The notes below the pieces were generated by a model. It made no database searches and was not told the DNA's origin. It worked only from the letters and a program-made list of their open reading frames with translations. DNA of 64,000 bases from NCBI RefSeq assembly GCF_031085175.1, contig NZ_JAVHUY010000038.1, forward strand, positions 1 to 64,000. Reading direction: 5' to 3'. This document shows positions 17,764-27,307 of this stretch, piece by piece. The position numbers were made by a program, and so were the translations under genes. Source of the stretch: Phytohabitans maris. GTDB taxonomy: Bacteria; Actinomycetota; Actinomycetes; Mycobacteriales; Micromonosporaceae. Positions within the stretch are counted from its first letter, which is position 1, and every line of letters begins with the position of its first letter.

Positions 17764-17805
17764 GTGCCAAGGATAGGGAGGGCGCGCCACGCGGACGCGG
17801 AGTTC

Positions 17806-17849
17806 GTCAACCAGGGTTGACGGCACCGGGTTTGTCAACGTAGGTTGAC
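17806..17849 (+). promoter_or_regulatory. twin GTCAAC-N4-GTTGAC operators overlapping a leaderless promoter
   Basis: Two perfect 6-4-6 palindromes, 17806-17821 and 17834-17849, are 28 bp apart centre to centre. The first contains a -35 (TTGACG 17817-17822) and the second a -10 (TAGGTT 17841-17846) with 18 bp spacing. The predicted start of transcription falls at or next to the ATG at 17853, so the mRNA should be leaderless. Autorepression by the HTH protein is the simplest reading. Confidence 0.7.
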
Positions 17850-17852
17850 GGC

Positions 17853-18089
17853 ATGAGTGAGGCAACCGAGCTGGCCGCGGCGGCCGGCAGCACCGATCCG
17901 CGGGTCGGACTGCGCGCCGTGCTGGCCCTCCGCCGCCTGCTGGAGACCCTGGAGGTGCTCCAGGTCGACAACGCCCGGCGGCAGGGCTGGTCCTGGCAGG
18001 AGATCGCGGACGCGCTCGACGTGACCAAGCAGGCAGTCCACAAGAAGCACGCCGGCCGGCCGCCGGTGGGCGCACGGCGGGAGGCGTGA
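17853..18089 (+). CDS. small HTH regulator preceding a Clp-N protein
   Basis: 78 aa. Residues 15-42 form a helix; 43-64 (RQGWSWQEIADALDVTKQAVHKK) is a clear helix-turn-helix with WQEIADALDVTKQAV as recognition core. No effector domain. The stop TGA overlaps the next ATG (TGATG), so it is co-translated with the Clp-N gene. Probably binds the twin operators just upstream. Confidence 0.85.
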   Translation: MSEATELAAAAGSTDPRVGLRAVLALRRLLETLEVLQVDNARRQGWSWQEIADALDVTKQAVHKKHAGRPPVGARREA

Positions 18090-18685
18090 TGTTCGAGCGG
18101 TTCACCGATCGGGCCCGAGACGCGGTCAAGGGCGCCCAAGTCGAGGCGCGCGCGCTGCACCACCGCTACATCGGCACCGAGCACCTCCTGCTGGCCCTGC
18201 TCGGCGAGAGCGGCGGCCTGGCCGGGACGGTCCTGCGTGACGCCGGCGTCTTCCCCGAGCAGGTCCGCGCCGACATCCTGGCCGCGCGGCGCGACCCGCT
18301 GGGCATGGCCGACGCGGAGGCGCTGCGGGCGATCGGCATCGACCTCGACGCCGTGCGGGAAAAGGTCGAGGAGACGTTCGGCGAGGGCGCGCTGGAGGCG
18401 TCACCGACCCTCCCGCTCCGGCGGCGAGGGCTGTTTCGGCGGGTACCGGCGCCGGCGGCACCGAGCCCGGGGCACATCCCGTTCAGCCCGCGCGCCAAGA
18501 AGGTGCTGGAGCTGGCACTGCGCGAGGCCCTGCACCTCAAGCACAAGCACATCGGCACCGAGCACATCCTGCTCGGCCTGATCCGCGAGGGCGAAGGGCT
18601 GGCCGCGATGGTGCTCACCAACGCCGGCCTGCGCCTGGAAGACCTGCGCCGGCATGTGCTCGACGCGCTGGCCCGAGCCGCGTGA
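18089..18685 (+). CDS. Clp N-terminal-domain protein (ClpC-N-like, no ATPase)
   Basis: 198 aa from ATG 18089 (alternative GTG 18086). Two Clp-N repeats are obvious: FTDRARDAVKGAQVEARALHHRYIGTEHLLLALLGE (about 4-40) and FSPRAKKVLELALREALHLKHKHIGTEHILLGLIRE (about 130-168), each with the GTEHLL/GTEHIL signature. Lacks any AAA module, so it is an adaptor or substrate-binding protein rather than a chaperone. Linked to the HTH gene; probably part of a proteostasis or heat-response circuit (inference). Confidence 0.88.
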   Translation: MFERFTDRARDAVKGAQVEARALHHRYIGTEHLLLALLGESGGLAGTVLRDAGVFPEQVRADILAARRDPLGMADAEALRAIGIDLDAVREKVEETFGEGALEASPTLPLRRRGLFRRVPAPAAPSPGHIPFSPRAKKVLELALREALHLKHKHIGTEHILLGLIREGEGLAAMVLTNAGLRLEDLRRHVLDALARAA

Positions 18686-18700
18686 CCGTGGCCGAGGGGG

Positions 18701-19813
18701 TCAGGTGGCGTCGAGGGCGGCCGTGATGTCGGCGACCAGGTCGGCGGTGTCCTCGATGCCGCAGGAGATGCGGAGGAAGCCGGGCGGGGTGTCGTCGCCC
18801 CACTGGGCGCGGCGGTCGGCGCTGGTGTGCAGGCCGCCGAAGGAGGTGGCGGCGAAGACCAGCTTGGACGCCTTGAGAAACGCGGCCACCCGTTCGGCCG
18901 AGCCCAGGTCGATCGAGACGAGCCCGGGGATCCGCCGCATCTGGCGTTCGGCGACCACATAGGACGGGTCGTCCGGCAGGCCGGGCCAGCGAACCCGCTC
19001 CACATCGGACCGGGCGGCGAGGGCGACCGCGACCGCCGCCGCGTTCGCCGACTGGCGGGCCAGGCGAAGGTCCAATGTGGCCAGCGAGCGGTGGGCCAGC
19101 CACGCGTCGAACGCGCCGGGGATCCCGCCGGTCTGGTTGCGCCAGGTGGTGATCCGCTCCAGCAGCGTCGCGTCGCGGGTGGCGGCGTACCCGAGCAGCA
19201 GGTCTGAGTGGCCGGTCAGCGCCTTGGTGCCGGAGGCGACCGAGATGTCCGCGCCGAGGTCGAGCGGGCGCTGGCCGAGCGGCGTGGCGGTGGTGTTGTC
19301 CACGGCCACGAGCGCGCCCGCCGCCTTGGCCGCCGCCGAGAGCGCCGCCACGTCGCAGACGTCGAGGCCCGGGTTGGACGGGGTCTCCAGCAGCACCAGC
19401 CGTACGCCGTCGAACGAGGGATACGGGCCGGCGGTGGGCGCGTAGGCCGCCCGTACGCCGAGCCCGTCCAGTGTGGAGGCGGCGAACGAGCGGACCGCGT
19501 AGTACCCGTCGGCGGGGAGCAGCACCGTGTCGCCGGGGCGCAGCACCGTCATCAGCACCGCCGTGACGGCCGCCTGCCCGCTCGCGAAGGCCCGCGCGTC
19601 GCCCCCCTCCAGCTCACCGATCGCCGCCTCCAGCCGGCGGCGGGTCGGGTTGTCCGGGCGGCCGTACCCGTCGCGGCCGGGGCCGGTGGTCGGGTCCAGG
19701 TGGTACGGCGCCGCGAAGACCGGGCCGGGCAGAAACGGCTGCCCCGGCTCCGGCGCGGGCAGTCCAGCGTGGACGGAGCGGGTGCCGTCCCCATAGGACC
19801 CGTCGCGACTCAT
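18701..19813 (-). CDS. cystathionine gamma-synthase/lyase-family PLP enzyme
   Basis: 370 aa, fold-type I PLP enzyme of trans-sulfuration. The PLP lysine is in [15 protein letters not shown]; other family blocks are [34 protein letters not shown] and [12 protein letters not shown]. Whether it is a synthase or lyase cannot be decided from sequence. Downstream of gpsA with a 4-bp overlap, so it may be co-transcribed; convergent with the Clp-N gene. Confidence 0.88.
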   Translation of the reverse strand: MSRDGSYGDGTRSVHAGLPAPEPGQPFLPGPVFAAPYHLDPTTGPGRDGYGRPDNPTRRRLEAAIGELEGGDARAFASGQAAVTAVLMTVLRPGDTVLLPADGYYAVRSFAASTLDGLGVRAAYAPTAGPYPSFDGVRLVLLETPSNPGLDVCDVAALSAAAKAAGALVAVDNTTATPLGQRPLDLGADISVASGTKALTGHSDLLLGYAATRDATLLERITTWRNQTGGIPGAFDAWLAHRSLATLDLRLARQSANAAAVAVALAARSDVERVRWPGLPDDPSYVVAERQMRRIPGLVSIDLGSAERVAAFLKASKLVFAATSFGGLHTSADRRAQWGDDTPPGFLRISCGIEDTADLVADITAALDAT

Positions 19814-20805
19814 TCCGGCTTCGTCTCCCGGCTCATCAGCGCGATGAGCGCGCTACGCGGGTTGACGCCCTCGTGGCAGACCAGCTCGACCTGCTCGGTG
19901 ATGGGCATGTCCACGTTGTGGGTACGGGCGAGGTCGCGGATCGCCAGGCAGCTCTTCACACCCTCGGCGGTCTGCCGGGTGGCGGCCTGCGCCTGCTCCA
20001 GCGTCTCGCCCCGCCCCAGGTGCTCGCCGAACGTACGGTTGCGGGACAGCGGCGACGAGCACGTGGCGACCAGGTCACCCAGCCCGGCCAGCCCGGCGAA
20101 CGTGAGCGGGTCGGCCCCCAGCGCCACGCCGAGCCGGGCGGTCTCGGCCAGGCCACGGGTGATGAGCGTGGCCTTGGTGTTGTCGCCGAGGCGCATGGCG
20201 GTGGCGATGCCGTACGCCAGGGCGATCACGTTCTTCACCGCGCCGCCGAGCTCGCAGCCGATCACGTCCTCGTTCGTGTACGGCCGGAAGTAGGGCGTGG
20301 ACACCGAGCGCTGCACCAGCGTCGCCCGGACCACGTCGGTGCAGGCGACCACGGTGGCGGCCGGCTGCTCGGCGGCGATCTCGGCGGCCAGGTTGGGACC
20401 GGAGACCACCGCGACCCGGTCGGCGGGCACGGCGGCGGTCTCCACGATCACCTCGCTCATCCGCTTGGTGGTGCCTAGCTCGATCCCCTTCATCAGGGAG
20501 ACCAGCGTCGCGTCGGGCTCCAGGAACGCCGCCCAGTCGGCCAGGTTGCCGCGCAGCGTCTGCGACGGTACGGCCAGCACCACCAGGTCGGCGCCGGCGA
20601 TCGCCTTGCCCGCGTCGGAGGTGGCCGTGACCCGCTCGGGCAGCCGCACGGCGGGCAGGTAGTCGGGGTTGGTGCCGTACTCCCGGATGGCGGCCGCCAC
20701 GGGCTCGCGCCGGGCCCAGATCGTGACGTCGGTGCCGGCGTCGGCGAGGACCTTCGCGAACGCCGTACCCCAGGAACCCGCGCCGAGCACGGCGGCGGCC
20801 GTCAT
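19810..20805 (-). CDS. gpsA: glycerol-3-phosphate dehydrogenase [NAD(P)+]
   Basis: Makes sn-glycerol-3-phosphate for phospholipids. 331 aa from ATG 20805; the long open frame beyond is plsC DNA read in another frame. Rossmann motif [12 protein letters not shown] at the N-terminus, conserved SLMKGIE, and [15 protein letters not shown] with the catalytic lysine. The start overlaps the plsC stop as ATGA. plsC-gpsA coupling puts two glycerolipid steps in one unit. Confidence 0.97.
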   Translation of the reverse strand: MTAAAVLGAGSWGTAFAKVLADAGTDVTIWARREPVAAAIREYGTNPDYLPAVRLPERVTATSDAGKAIAGADLVVLAVPSQTLRGNLADWAAFLEPDATLVSLMKGIELGTTKRMSEVIVETAAVPADRVAVVSGPNLAAEIAAEQPAATVVACTDVVRATLVQRSVSTPYFRPYTNEDVIGCELGGAVKNVIALAYGIATAMRLGDNTKATLITRGLAETARLGVALGADPLTFAGLAGLGDLVATCSSPLSRNRTFGEHLGRGETLEQAQAATRQTAEGVKSCLAIRDLARTHNVDMPITEQVELVCHEGVNPRSALIALMSRETKPE

Positions 20806-21512
20806 GGCTTCTCCCCCTTCGCCGGCGCGAACAGCGGCGGCGGCGTCTCGCCGCGGACGCCGGCGAGCAGGTCGCGGACGCGGAGCATGATCTCGTCGGT
20901 CATCTCGTCGAGCGTGGCCCGGGTGGGCTCCGCCCCCGCCCAGCGGGACAGGTCGACCGGTGGCCCGGCGGCGATCGTGATCGGCGTGCGCGGGCGAAAC
21001 CGGACCTTCTTCGTCCGGGTGTCGTAGAACCCCTGGGCACCCCACTGGGCGATCGGGATCACCGGGGCGCCGGTGGCGAGCGCGAGCCGGGCCGCGCCGG
21101 TCTTGCCCCGCATCGGCCACAGGTCGGGCTCGCGGGTGGTCGTCCCCTCCGGGTAGATGATCACCGCGCCGCCGTCCTTGATCGCCGCGGTGAGCGCCTC
21201 CAGCGACTTCGCCGCGTCGACGCTGCCCCGCTCGACCGGGATCTGCTGCACCCGCAGGATCAGCTTGCCGATCACCGGCACCTTGAAGACGCTCGCCTTG
21301 CCCAGGAAGCGCGGCCACCGGTGGGCGTCGTAGACGAAGTGCGCCATCACCAGCGGGTCGGCGTGGGAGAGGTGGTTGGGCGCCAGGATCACCCCGCCGG
21401 TGGGCGGGATGTGCTCCTGCCCGGTCCAGGTGCGCTTGGTCATCGGCGTGAGCACCGACTTGACCAGGATCACCACGAACCGGCGCAATGGCCCCAGCCG
21501 CTTTACGGCCAT
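20802..21512 (-). CDS. plsC: 1-acylglycerol-3-phosphate O-acyltransferase (PlsC family)
   Basis: Acylates lysophosphatidic acid. 236 aa from ATG 21512 with GGGAG upstream. HX4D motif in NHLSHADP; the substrate motif [10 protein letters not shown]-terminal Pro-rich tail. Overlaps gpsA by 4 bp. The 5' end faces fbiD across a 133 bp divergent gap. Confidence 0.9.
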   Translation of the reverse strand: MAVKRLGPLRRFVVILVKSVLTPMTKRTWTGQEHIPPTGGVILAPNHLSHADPLVMAHFVYDAHRWPRFLGKASVFKVPVIGKLILRVQQIPVERGSVDAAKSLEALTAAIKDGGAVIIYPEGTTTREPDLWPMRGKTGAARLALATGAPVIPIAQWGAQGFYDTRTKKVRFRPRTPITIAAGPPVDLSRWAGAEPTRATLDEMTDEIMLRVRDLLAGVRGETPPPLFAPAKGEKP

Positions 21513-21645
21513 GTGTCGCTCCCGTCCGGCACCACCGCCGGGCGCCCGCAGCGAAATCATGCCTGCTGAACCTGGGTACGGCCAGCGCGGGCTCGCGGTG
21601 CCCCCGGGACCGGTGGTCCGGCCGGGGCGCTGGCAGGATTGTCCC

Positions 21646-22278
21646 GTGGAGCCGACATGGGGCGTGGTGCTGCCGGTCAAGCGCCTCGGCGCGGCCAAGA
21701 GCCGGCTGCGGGGAGCGCTCGCCGGCGTGCCGCACGAACGCCTGGCGCTGGCCCTGGCCCAGGACACCGTCGCCGCGGCGCTGGCCAGCGCAGAGGTTGC
21801 CGAGGTACTCGCGGTCACCGACGACCCGGAGGTGGGTCGGGCCCTGGCCGCCCTCGGCGCGCGGGTCGTGCCGGACGTGCCCGGCGACGGGCTCAACGCC
21901 GCGTTCGCGTACGGCGCGGGGCTGCTCGCCCACGGCCCGGTCGCCGCGCTCGCCGCCGACCTGCCGGCCCTGTGCCCGGACGACCTCTCCGAGGCGCTGC
22001 GCAAGGCGGCCGGCCCGGACCGGCACTTCGTCGCGGACGCGCCCGGCACCGGTACGGTCCTGCTCACCGCGCCGGCCGGCGTGTGGCTCGACCCGCGGTT
22101 CGGGCCCGGCTCGGCGGTCGCCCACGAGCGTTCCGGTGCGGTGCCGCTGGACGGCGACTGGCCGACCCTGCGCCGCGACGTCGACACCGCCGCCGACCTC
22201 GACGCGGCGGTCCGGCTCGGGCTCGGGCCGCACTCCGCCGAGGTGGCACAGGCGCCGAGCCGTTGCTCCTCACCCTGA
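21646..22278 (+). CDS. fbiD: 2-phospho-L-lactate/phosphoenolpyruvate guanylyltransferase (coenzyme F420)
   Basis: 210 aa from GTG 21646. Nucleotidyltransferase fold beginning [15 protein letters not shown], with GDGLNAAF and ALAADLPAL blocks typical of CofC/FbiD. It activates phosphoenolpyruvate (actinobacteria) or phospholactate with GTP for F420 assembly. Located between plsC and ppk as in mycobacteria; an F420-type PPOX enzyme occurs later in this window. Confidence 0.9.
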   Translation: MEPTWGVVLPVKRLGAAKSRLRGALAGVPHERLALALAQDTVAAALASAEVAEVLAVTDDPEVGRALAALGARVVPDVPGDGLNAAFAYGAGLLAHGPVAALAADLPALCPDDLSEALRKAAGPDRHFVADAPGTGTVLLTAPAGVWLDPRFGPGSAVAHERSGAVPLDGDWPTLRRDVDTAADLDAAVRLGLGPHSAEVAQAPSRCSSP

Positions 22279-22309
22279 ACAGTTCCGGATCAGCGACTAG
22301 GCTGGAGGC

Positions 22310-22507
22310 ATGCAGGGCACTGTCGCGACCTACGACCCCGAAACCCGTTCGGGCACGCTCCTGCTCGACGACGGCACGGAGATCGGCTACCCGCCCGAGG
22401 CGTTCGCCGCGTCGGGTCTGCGATTGCTCCGGCTGGGCCAGCGGGTGCGCATCGACCGCGACGAGTCCGGCCAGGTTAGACGCATTACGTTGCCGACGTT
22501 CGCATGA
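22310..22507 (+). CDS. small cold-shock-domain-like protein
   Basis: 65 aa. MQGTVATYDPETRSGTLLLDDGTEIGYPPEAF resembles the first three strands of a cold-shock OB fold (GxVxxYxxxxGxGxxxxDDG), but lacks the classic RNP aromatic residues, so nucleic-acid binding is uncertain. Same direction as fbiD and ppk. Conserved hypothetical in the order (from memory). Confidence 0.75.
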   Translation: MQGTVATYDPETRSGTLLLDDGTEIGYPPEAFAASGLRLLRLGQRVRIDRDESGQVRRITLPTFA

Positions 22508-22522
22508 TCCAACCCTGGTCGA

Positions 22523-22544
22523 ATTCACCTCGCGTTAACCGTTC
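22523..22544 (+). promoter_or_regulatory. candidate PHO box upstream of ppk
   Basis: Two 11-nt direct units, ATTCACCTCGC and GTTAACCGTTC, resemble the PhoP recognition repeat GTTCACC with 11-nt period, 19 bp before the ppk start. ppk is PhoP-controlled in Streptomyces (known). Match is partial. Confidence 0.45.
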
Positions 22545-22562
22545 CCAGGTGATGATGATTCA

Positions 22563-24821
22563 GTGAGTGAGACGCCTTCCGGACACCCCCCTCAGCAGCG
22601 TCGAGCCCCCGGCGCGGTGCTCGCGTCCATCCCACTCCGCGGCCCCGACGGCCGGTTCGTGAAGGCACCCGAGGCCAGCCACCCGCCGGAGCCGCCGGAG
22701 GCCGGCACCGACGACATGGACCGCCCACCGCCGGAAGACCAGCCGCAGGGGATGTCCGACCCGCTGCCCGAAGACCGGTTCCTCAACCGGGAGCTGTCCT
22801 GGTTGGACTTCAACGCCCGGGTGCTCGCCCTGGCCGAAGACCCGGACACGCCGCTGCTGGAGCGGGCGAAATTCCTGGCGATCTTCGCGAGCAACCTCGA
22901 CGAGTTCTACATGGTGCGGGTCGCCGGGTTGAAGCGCCGCCTCCAGGCCGGCCTGCCGGTGCGCGGCGGCGACCAGATCCCGCTCCGCACCCAGCTGGAG
23001 CTGATCGCGGAGAAGACGAGCGAGCTGATCGCCCGCCACTCCGGCTGTTTCGCCGAGGAGGTGCAGCCCAAGCTCGCCGCCGAGGGGATCCAGCTGGTCG
23101 GCTGGTCCGAGCTCGACGGCGCGGAGCGCGACCGGCTGCGCACCTACTTCCGGGAGGTGGTCTTCCCGGTCCTGACCCCGCTCGCGGTCGACGTCGCCCA
23201 CCCGTTCCCGTACATCTCGAGCCGCTCGCTCAACCTGGCCGTGACGGTGCGCGACCCGGACGGCGGGCCGGAGCTGTTCGCCCGGGTCAAGGTGCCCAAC
23301 AACGTGCCGCGCTTCGTGGTGGTGGAAAACAGCGGCCGGGTGGCCCGCTTCCTCCCGCTGGAGGAGCTCATCTCCACCCAGCTCGGCCAGCTCTTCTCCG
23401 GCATGCAGGTGGTCGAGTGCCACCTGTTCCGGGTCACCCGCAACGCCGACTTCGAGGTCGACGAGGACCGCGACGAAGACCTGCTCCAAGCCCTGGAACG
23501 GGAGCTCGCGCAGCGCCGCTTCGGCCCGCCGGTGCGGCTGGAGGTCGCCTCCACCATCTCCGACGAGATGCTCGACACGCTCGTGCACGAGCTGGACATG
23601 GACACCCACGACGTCATCCGGGTGCCCGGGCTGCTCGACCTCTCCGCGCTCTGGCAGGTGTACGACGCGGTCGACCGGCCCTCGCTCAAGGACCGCCCGT
23701 TCGTGCCGGCGACCCACCCGCGCTTCGTCGAGGGCGAGGTGCCGCGGAGCGTCTTCGCCACCCTGCGCGACGGCGACGTGCTCGTGCACCACCCGTACCA
23801 CTCGTTCTCGACCAGCGTCCAGCGCTTCATCGAGCAGGCCGCGGCCGACCCCAACGTGCTGGCCATCAAGCAGACGCTGTACCGCACCAGCGGTGACTCG
23901 CCGATCGTCGACGCGCTGGTCGAGGCGGCCGACGCCGGCAAGCAGGTGGTGGTGCTGGTCGAGGTCAAGGCGCGCTTCGACGAGCAGGCCAACATCGGCT
24001 GGGCGCGCACGCTGGAGCGGGCCGGCTGCCACGTGGTGTACGGCCTCGTCGGGCTCAAGACGCACTGCAAGACCGCGCTGGTGGTGCGGCAGGAGGGCAA
24101 CCAGATCCGCCGGTACTGCCACATCGGCACGGGCAACTACCACCCCAAGACCGCCCGGCTGTACGAGGACTTCGGCATGCTCACCGCCGACCCCGAGGTG
24201 GGCGCCGACGTCACCGACCTGTTCAACGTGCTGACCGGCTACAGCCGCCAGACCGCGTACCGCCGGCTGCTGGTCGCCCCGCACGGCGTGCGCGCCGGCA
24301 TCGTCGGCCGCATCGAGCGGGAGATCGAGCACGCCCGGCTCGGCGGCCGCGGGCTCGTCCAGATCAAGGTGAACTCGCTGGTCGACGAGGAGGTCACCGA
24401 CACGCTGTACCGGGCCTCGCAGGCCGGCGTACAGGTGGATCTGATCATCCGGGGGATGTGCATGCTCCGTCCCGGCGTGCCCGGCCTGTCGGAAAACATC
24501 CGGGTCCGTTCGATCCTCGGCCGCTTCCTGGAGCACTCGCGGATCTTCCGGTTCGGCAACAACGGCTCCACCGAGTTCTGGATCGGCTCGGCCGACCTCA
24601 TGCACCGCAACCTCGACCGCCGGGTGGAGGCACTGGTGCAGGTCACCGACCCGACCGCGCGCGACGAGCTCGACCAGGTCATCGCGCTGTCGATGAGCGA
24701 CGAGTGCGAGGCGTTCGAGCTGCAGCCGGACGGCACGTGGATCCGCCGCCACGGCGAGACCCACCTCCAGGAGGCCCTCCTGCGCCGCGTGCTGGGGGCA
24801 TCGAAGTCCCGCACTGAGTAG
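22563..24821 (+). CDS. ppk: polyphosphate kinase 1
   Basis: Polymerises ATP gamma-phosphate into inorganic polyphosphate at the membrane. 752 aa from GTG 22563. The first 65 residues are a Pro-rich extension; the enzyme proper starts [18 protein letters not shown]. The phospho-His is in [12 protein letters not shown] (around 500); a second His lies in [26 protein letters not shown] and [13 protein letters not shown] are also diagnostic. Followed 9 bp later by a CHAD protein, itself predicted to bind polyphosphate granules. Confidence 0.97.
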   Translation: MSETPSGHPPQQRRAPGAVLASIPLRGPDGRFVKAPEASHPPEPPEAGTDDMDRPPPEDQPQGMSDPLPEDRFLNRELSWLDFNARVLALAEDPDTPLLERAKFLAIFASNLDEFYMVRVAGLKRRLQAGLPVRGGDQIPLRTQLELIAEKTSELIARHSGCFAEEVQPKLAAEGIQLVGWSELDGAERDRLRTYFREVVFPVLTPLAVDVAHPFPYISSRSLNLAVTVRDPDGGPELFARVKVPNNVPRFVVVENSGRVARFLPLEELISTQLGQLFSGMQVVECHLFRVTRNADFEVDEDRDEDLLQALERELAQRRFGPPVRLEVASTISDEMLDTLVHELDMDTHDVIRVPGLLDLSALWQVYDAVDRPSLKDRPFVPATHPRFVEGEVPRSVFATLRDGDVLVHHPYHSFSTSVQRFIEQAAADPNVLAIKQTLYRTSGDSPIVDALVEAADAGKQVVVLVEVKARFDEQANIGWARTLERAGCHVVYGLVGLKTHCKTALVVRQEGNQIRRYCHIGTGNYHPKTARLYEDFGMLTADPEVGADVTDLFNVLTGYSRQTAYRRLLVAPHGVRAGIVGRIEREIEHARLGGRGLVQIKVNSLVDEEVTDTLYRASQAGVQVDLIIRGMCMLRPGVPGLSENIRVRSILGRFLEHSRIFRFGNNGSTEFWIGSADLMHRNLDRRVEALVQVTDPTARDELDQVIALSMSDECEAFELQPDGTWIRRHGETHLQEALLRRVLGASKSRTE

Positions 24822-24830
24822 GCTGATCGA

Positions 24831-26360
24831 ATGCTGGAGGAGGAACGCAAGTACGAGGTGGAGCCGCGCTTCACGCTGCCCGATCTGACCCCGTGCCTGC
24901 CCTCCGGCGGCCGGGTCGAGGAGCGGCAGCCGGTCACCCTCACCGCCACCTACTACGACGCGGCCGACCTGCGCCTGGCGCGGGCCGGTGCCTCCCTGCG
25001 GCACCGCAAGGGCGACGCCGAGCCGTGGACGGTCAAGCTGCCCGCCGACACCCCGGGCATCCGCCACGAGATCTCCCGCGGCGGCGGCCCCGGCGCTCCC
25101 CCGGCCGACCTGCTCGCGCTCGTCACGGCGTACTCGCGGGGTGCGCAGCTCGAGCCGGCCGCGGTGGTGCGCACGCTGCGCCGGGCCTACGAGCTGCGCG
25201 ACGGCAACGACCGCGTGCTCGCCGAGATCGCCGACGACGCGGTGTCGGTGCTCGACGGGCGCAAGGTGAAGTCGAAGTTCCGCGAGATCGAGGTGGAGCG
25301 CAAGGGCGGCGGCCGCAAGCTGCTCGACCGGGTCGAGGAGGCGCTGCGCGACGCGGGCGCGGTCGCCGGCGGGTTCACCCCCAAGTACGTGCGCGCGCTC
25401 GGCGACGCCGCGGCCGGCCCGCCCGACCTGGTGCGCGCCGGTGAGCTGCCACGCAAGCCACGGGCCGGCGAGGTGGTCACCGCCGCCATCCGCAAGGGCA
25501 TCGACCGGGTCCTCACCCACGACCCGCTGGTGCGGCTGCGCGCCCCGGTCGGCGAAAACGACACGGCGGTACACCAGATGCGGGTCGGCTGCCGGCGGCT
25601 GCGCAGCGACCTCAAGACGTTCGGCCCGCTGGTCGACAGCGGCTGGGCCAAGCCGCTCCGCGACGAGCTGGGCTGGGTGGCCGGGCTGCTCGGCGGCGCC
25701 CGCGACGCCGAGGTGCTCCGCGCGCGGCTGCGCCGCACCGCCTCCGCCGACCCGCTCAGTCCGCCCGACGAGGCGTCCGTCGCGCGGATCGACGCCGACC
25801 TCGCGGCCCGGCACGAGGAGGCGCTGGTCGCGCTCGACGAGGGGCTCCGCTCCGACCGGTACGCCAAGCTCGTCGACAACCTCGTCGCCGCCGCCCGCGA
25901 GCCGCACCTCACCCCGCTGGCCCGGGAGCGGGCGGTCGACGTGCTGCCCAAGCTGGTGTCCCGGCCGTGGCGGACGTTCGCGCTCGGCGCCAAGGGTGTC
26001 GACGGCGCGGCCGACCTCGACCCGTACGCGCCGGACACGCAGTGGCACGCGGTGCGCATCAACGGCAAGCGCGCCCGCTACGCCGTGGAGGCGGTCGCCG
26101 GCGTGCTCGGCGGCGCGGCGCCCGAGCTGGCCAAGGCGCTCGCCGGCGTGCAGGACCTGCTCGGCGAGCACCAGGACGCGGCGACCGCCGCCGAGACGTG
26201 GCTGTCCATCGCGATGTCGGACCCCGACGACCACTCGCTCGCGGTGACCGCGGGCCGCCTCTTCGAGCGTGAGCGCACCGCGATCCGCACGGTGCGCGCC
26301 GAGTTTCCCGAGGCCTGGCGAAAGGCGGCGAAGCCCCGGATGACAGATTGGCTTCCGTAG
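24831..26360 (+). CDS. CYTH-CHAD domain protein
   Basis: 509 aa. N-terminal CYTH domain (1-190) begins with the E-x-E-x-K motif (EEERKYEV), suggesting a triphosphate-tunnel fold such as a tripolyphosphatase. C-terminal CHAD domain (220-500) is helical with many conserved basic residues (HQMRVGCRRLRSDLKTFGPL, RINGKRARYAVE), the module that binds polyphosphate. Directly downstream of ppk, so a joint role in polyphosphate metabolism or granule targeting is likely. The 3' end overlaps mutT1 by 13 bp. Confidence 0.9.
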   Translation: MLEEERKYEVEPRFTLPDLTPCLPSGGRVEERQPVTLTATYYDAADLRLARAGASLRHRKGDAEPWTVKLPADTPGIRHEISRGGGPGAPPADLLALVTAYSRGAQLEPAAVVRTLRRAYELRDGNDRVLAEIADDAVSVLDGRKVKSKFREIEVERKGGGRKLLDRVEEALRDAGAVAGGFTPKYVRALGDAAAGPPDLVRAGELPRKPRAGEVVTAAIRKGIDRVLTHDPLVRLRAPVGENDTAVHQMRVGCRRLRSDLKTFGPLVDSGWAKPLRDELGWVAGLLGGARDAEVLRARLRRTASADPLSPPDEASVARIDADLAARHEEALVALDEGLRSDRYAKLVDNLVAAAREPHLTPLARERAVDVLPKLVSRPWRTFALGAKGVDGAADLDPYAPDTQWHAVRINGKRARYAVEAVAGVLGGAAPELAKALAGVQDLLGEHQDAATAAETWLSIAMSDPDDHSLAVTAGRLFERERTAIRTVRAEFPEAWRKAAKPRMTDWLP

Positions 26361-27238
26361 GCCCGATCCGGGCCGCCGGCGGTGTCGTCTGGCGGCCCGG
26401 CGCCCGCGGCGGTGTCGAGGTGTGCCTGGTGCACCGGCCGCGCTACGACGACTGGTCACTGCCGAAAGGCAAGCTCCACGCCCGCGAGCATCCGCTCGCC
26501 GCCGCGGTGCGCGAGGTCGAGGAGGAGACCGGGGTACGGGCCCGGCCGCAGGTCCGCCTGCCGTCGGTGCGCTACCGGCGTGAGGGCCAGCCGAAGGTGG
26601 TCGACTACTGGTCGATGCGCACCCTCTCGGCGGCCCGCTTCTCCCCCAACTCCGAGGTCGACCGGCTGCGCTGGGTCTCGCCGGAGACGGCGGCGCGCAC
26701 GGTGTCGTACGAGCACGACGCGCGCGTGCTGCGCCACTTCGCCAGCCTGCCTCGCGTCACCTCGGTGGTCGCGCTGGTACGGCACGCGCTCGCCGGCAAG
26801 CGCGGCACGTGGAGCGGGCCGGACAGCGCCCGCCCGCTCGACCAGGGCGGGCGCGCCCAGGCGCGGGCACTCGCCCCGATCCTGGCCCAGGTGGCGCCGG
26901 AGCTCGTCGTCTCGGCCACCGCCCGCCGGTGTACGCAGACGGTGGAGCCGCTGGCCGCCCGGCTCGACCTGCCGGTCGAGGTGGACTCGGTGTTCGACGA
27001 GCCGAAGCCGGGGCAGGATCCGGCCGACGTCGCTGTCGCCGCCGCCCTGCGCCTCGCCGAGCTGGCCACCGAGTGCCCCGCGGTGGTCGTGTCCAGCCAG
27101 GGCAAGGTGATCCCGCCGGCCCTCGCCCGCCTGTCCGGCCTGGGCTCCGCGAAGGCATGGGCCACGCCGAAGGGGAGCGGCTGGCTGCTCGCCTTCGCCG
27201 GCACCCACCTGGCCGGCGCGGACCGCCTGGCCGGGTGA
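26348..27238 (+). CDS. mutT1: MutT1-type Nudix hydrolase with histidine-phosphatase domain
   Basis: 296 aa from TTG 26348, overlapping the CHAD gene. N-terminal Nudix domain with box GKLHAREHPLAAAVREVEEE; C-terminal half is a SixA-like histidine phosphatase beginning VALVRHALAGKR (RHG-like). This two-domain layout is that of mycobacterial MutT1, which converts 8-oxo-dGTP and diadenosine polyphosphates to monophosphates. It follows ppk in the same order as in M. tuberculosis. Confidence 0.92.
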   Translation: MASVGPIRAAGGVVWRPGARGGVEVCLVHRPRYDDWSLPKGKLHAREHPLAAAVREVEEETGVRARPQVRLPSVRYRREGQPKVVDYWSMRTLSAARFSPNSEVDRLRWVSPETAARTVSYEHDARVLRHFASLPRVTSVVALVRHALAGKRGTWSGPDSARPLDQGGRAQARALAPILAQVAPELVVSATARRCTQTVEPLAARLDLPVEVDSVFDEPKPGQDPADVAVAAALRLAELATECPAVVVSSQGKVIPPALARLSGLGSAKAWATPKGSGWLLAFAGTHLAGADRLAG

Positions 27239-27246
27239 GGGGTACC

Positions 27247-27274
27247 GGCGCCTCGCTCCCAGGAGGGAGGCGCC
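27247..27274. terminator. hairpin between mutT1 and the histidine kinase gene
   Basis: GGCGCCTCGCTCC (27247-27259) pairs with GGAGGGAGGCGCC (27262-27274), one mismatch, loop shortened in practice. Ends the mutT1 unit; its right arm also contains the AGGAGGG Shine-Dalgarno-like sequence of a 10-codon mini-ORF. Confidence 0.7.
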
Positions 27275-27307
27275 GTGTCGCCGGTGCGGGTGATACTTCG
27301 AGCGTGA
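27275..27307 (+). CDS. possible 10-codon leader ORF of the kinase gene
   Basis: GTG at 27275 encodes MSPVRVILRA and stops with TGA at 27305-27307, which overlaps the kinase GTG (27304-27306) as GTGA. An AGGAGGG precedes it. The kinase itself has no good ribosome site, so coupled re-initiation is plausible; coding status is unproven. Confidence 0.35.
   Translation: MSPVRVILRA

Noticed and set aside
22560-26459. A 1299-codon open frame on the minus strand
   Set aside because: It is antisense to ppk and CYTH-CHAD, reads as low-complexity Arg/Gly/His-rich protein and results from high GC at third positions. The plus-strand genes carry clear family motifs.
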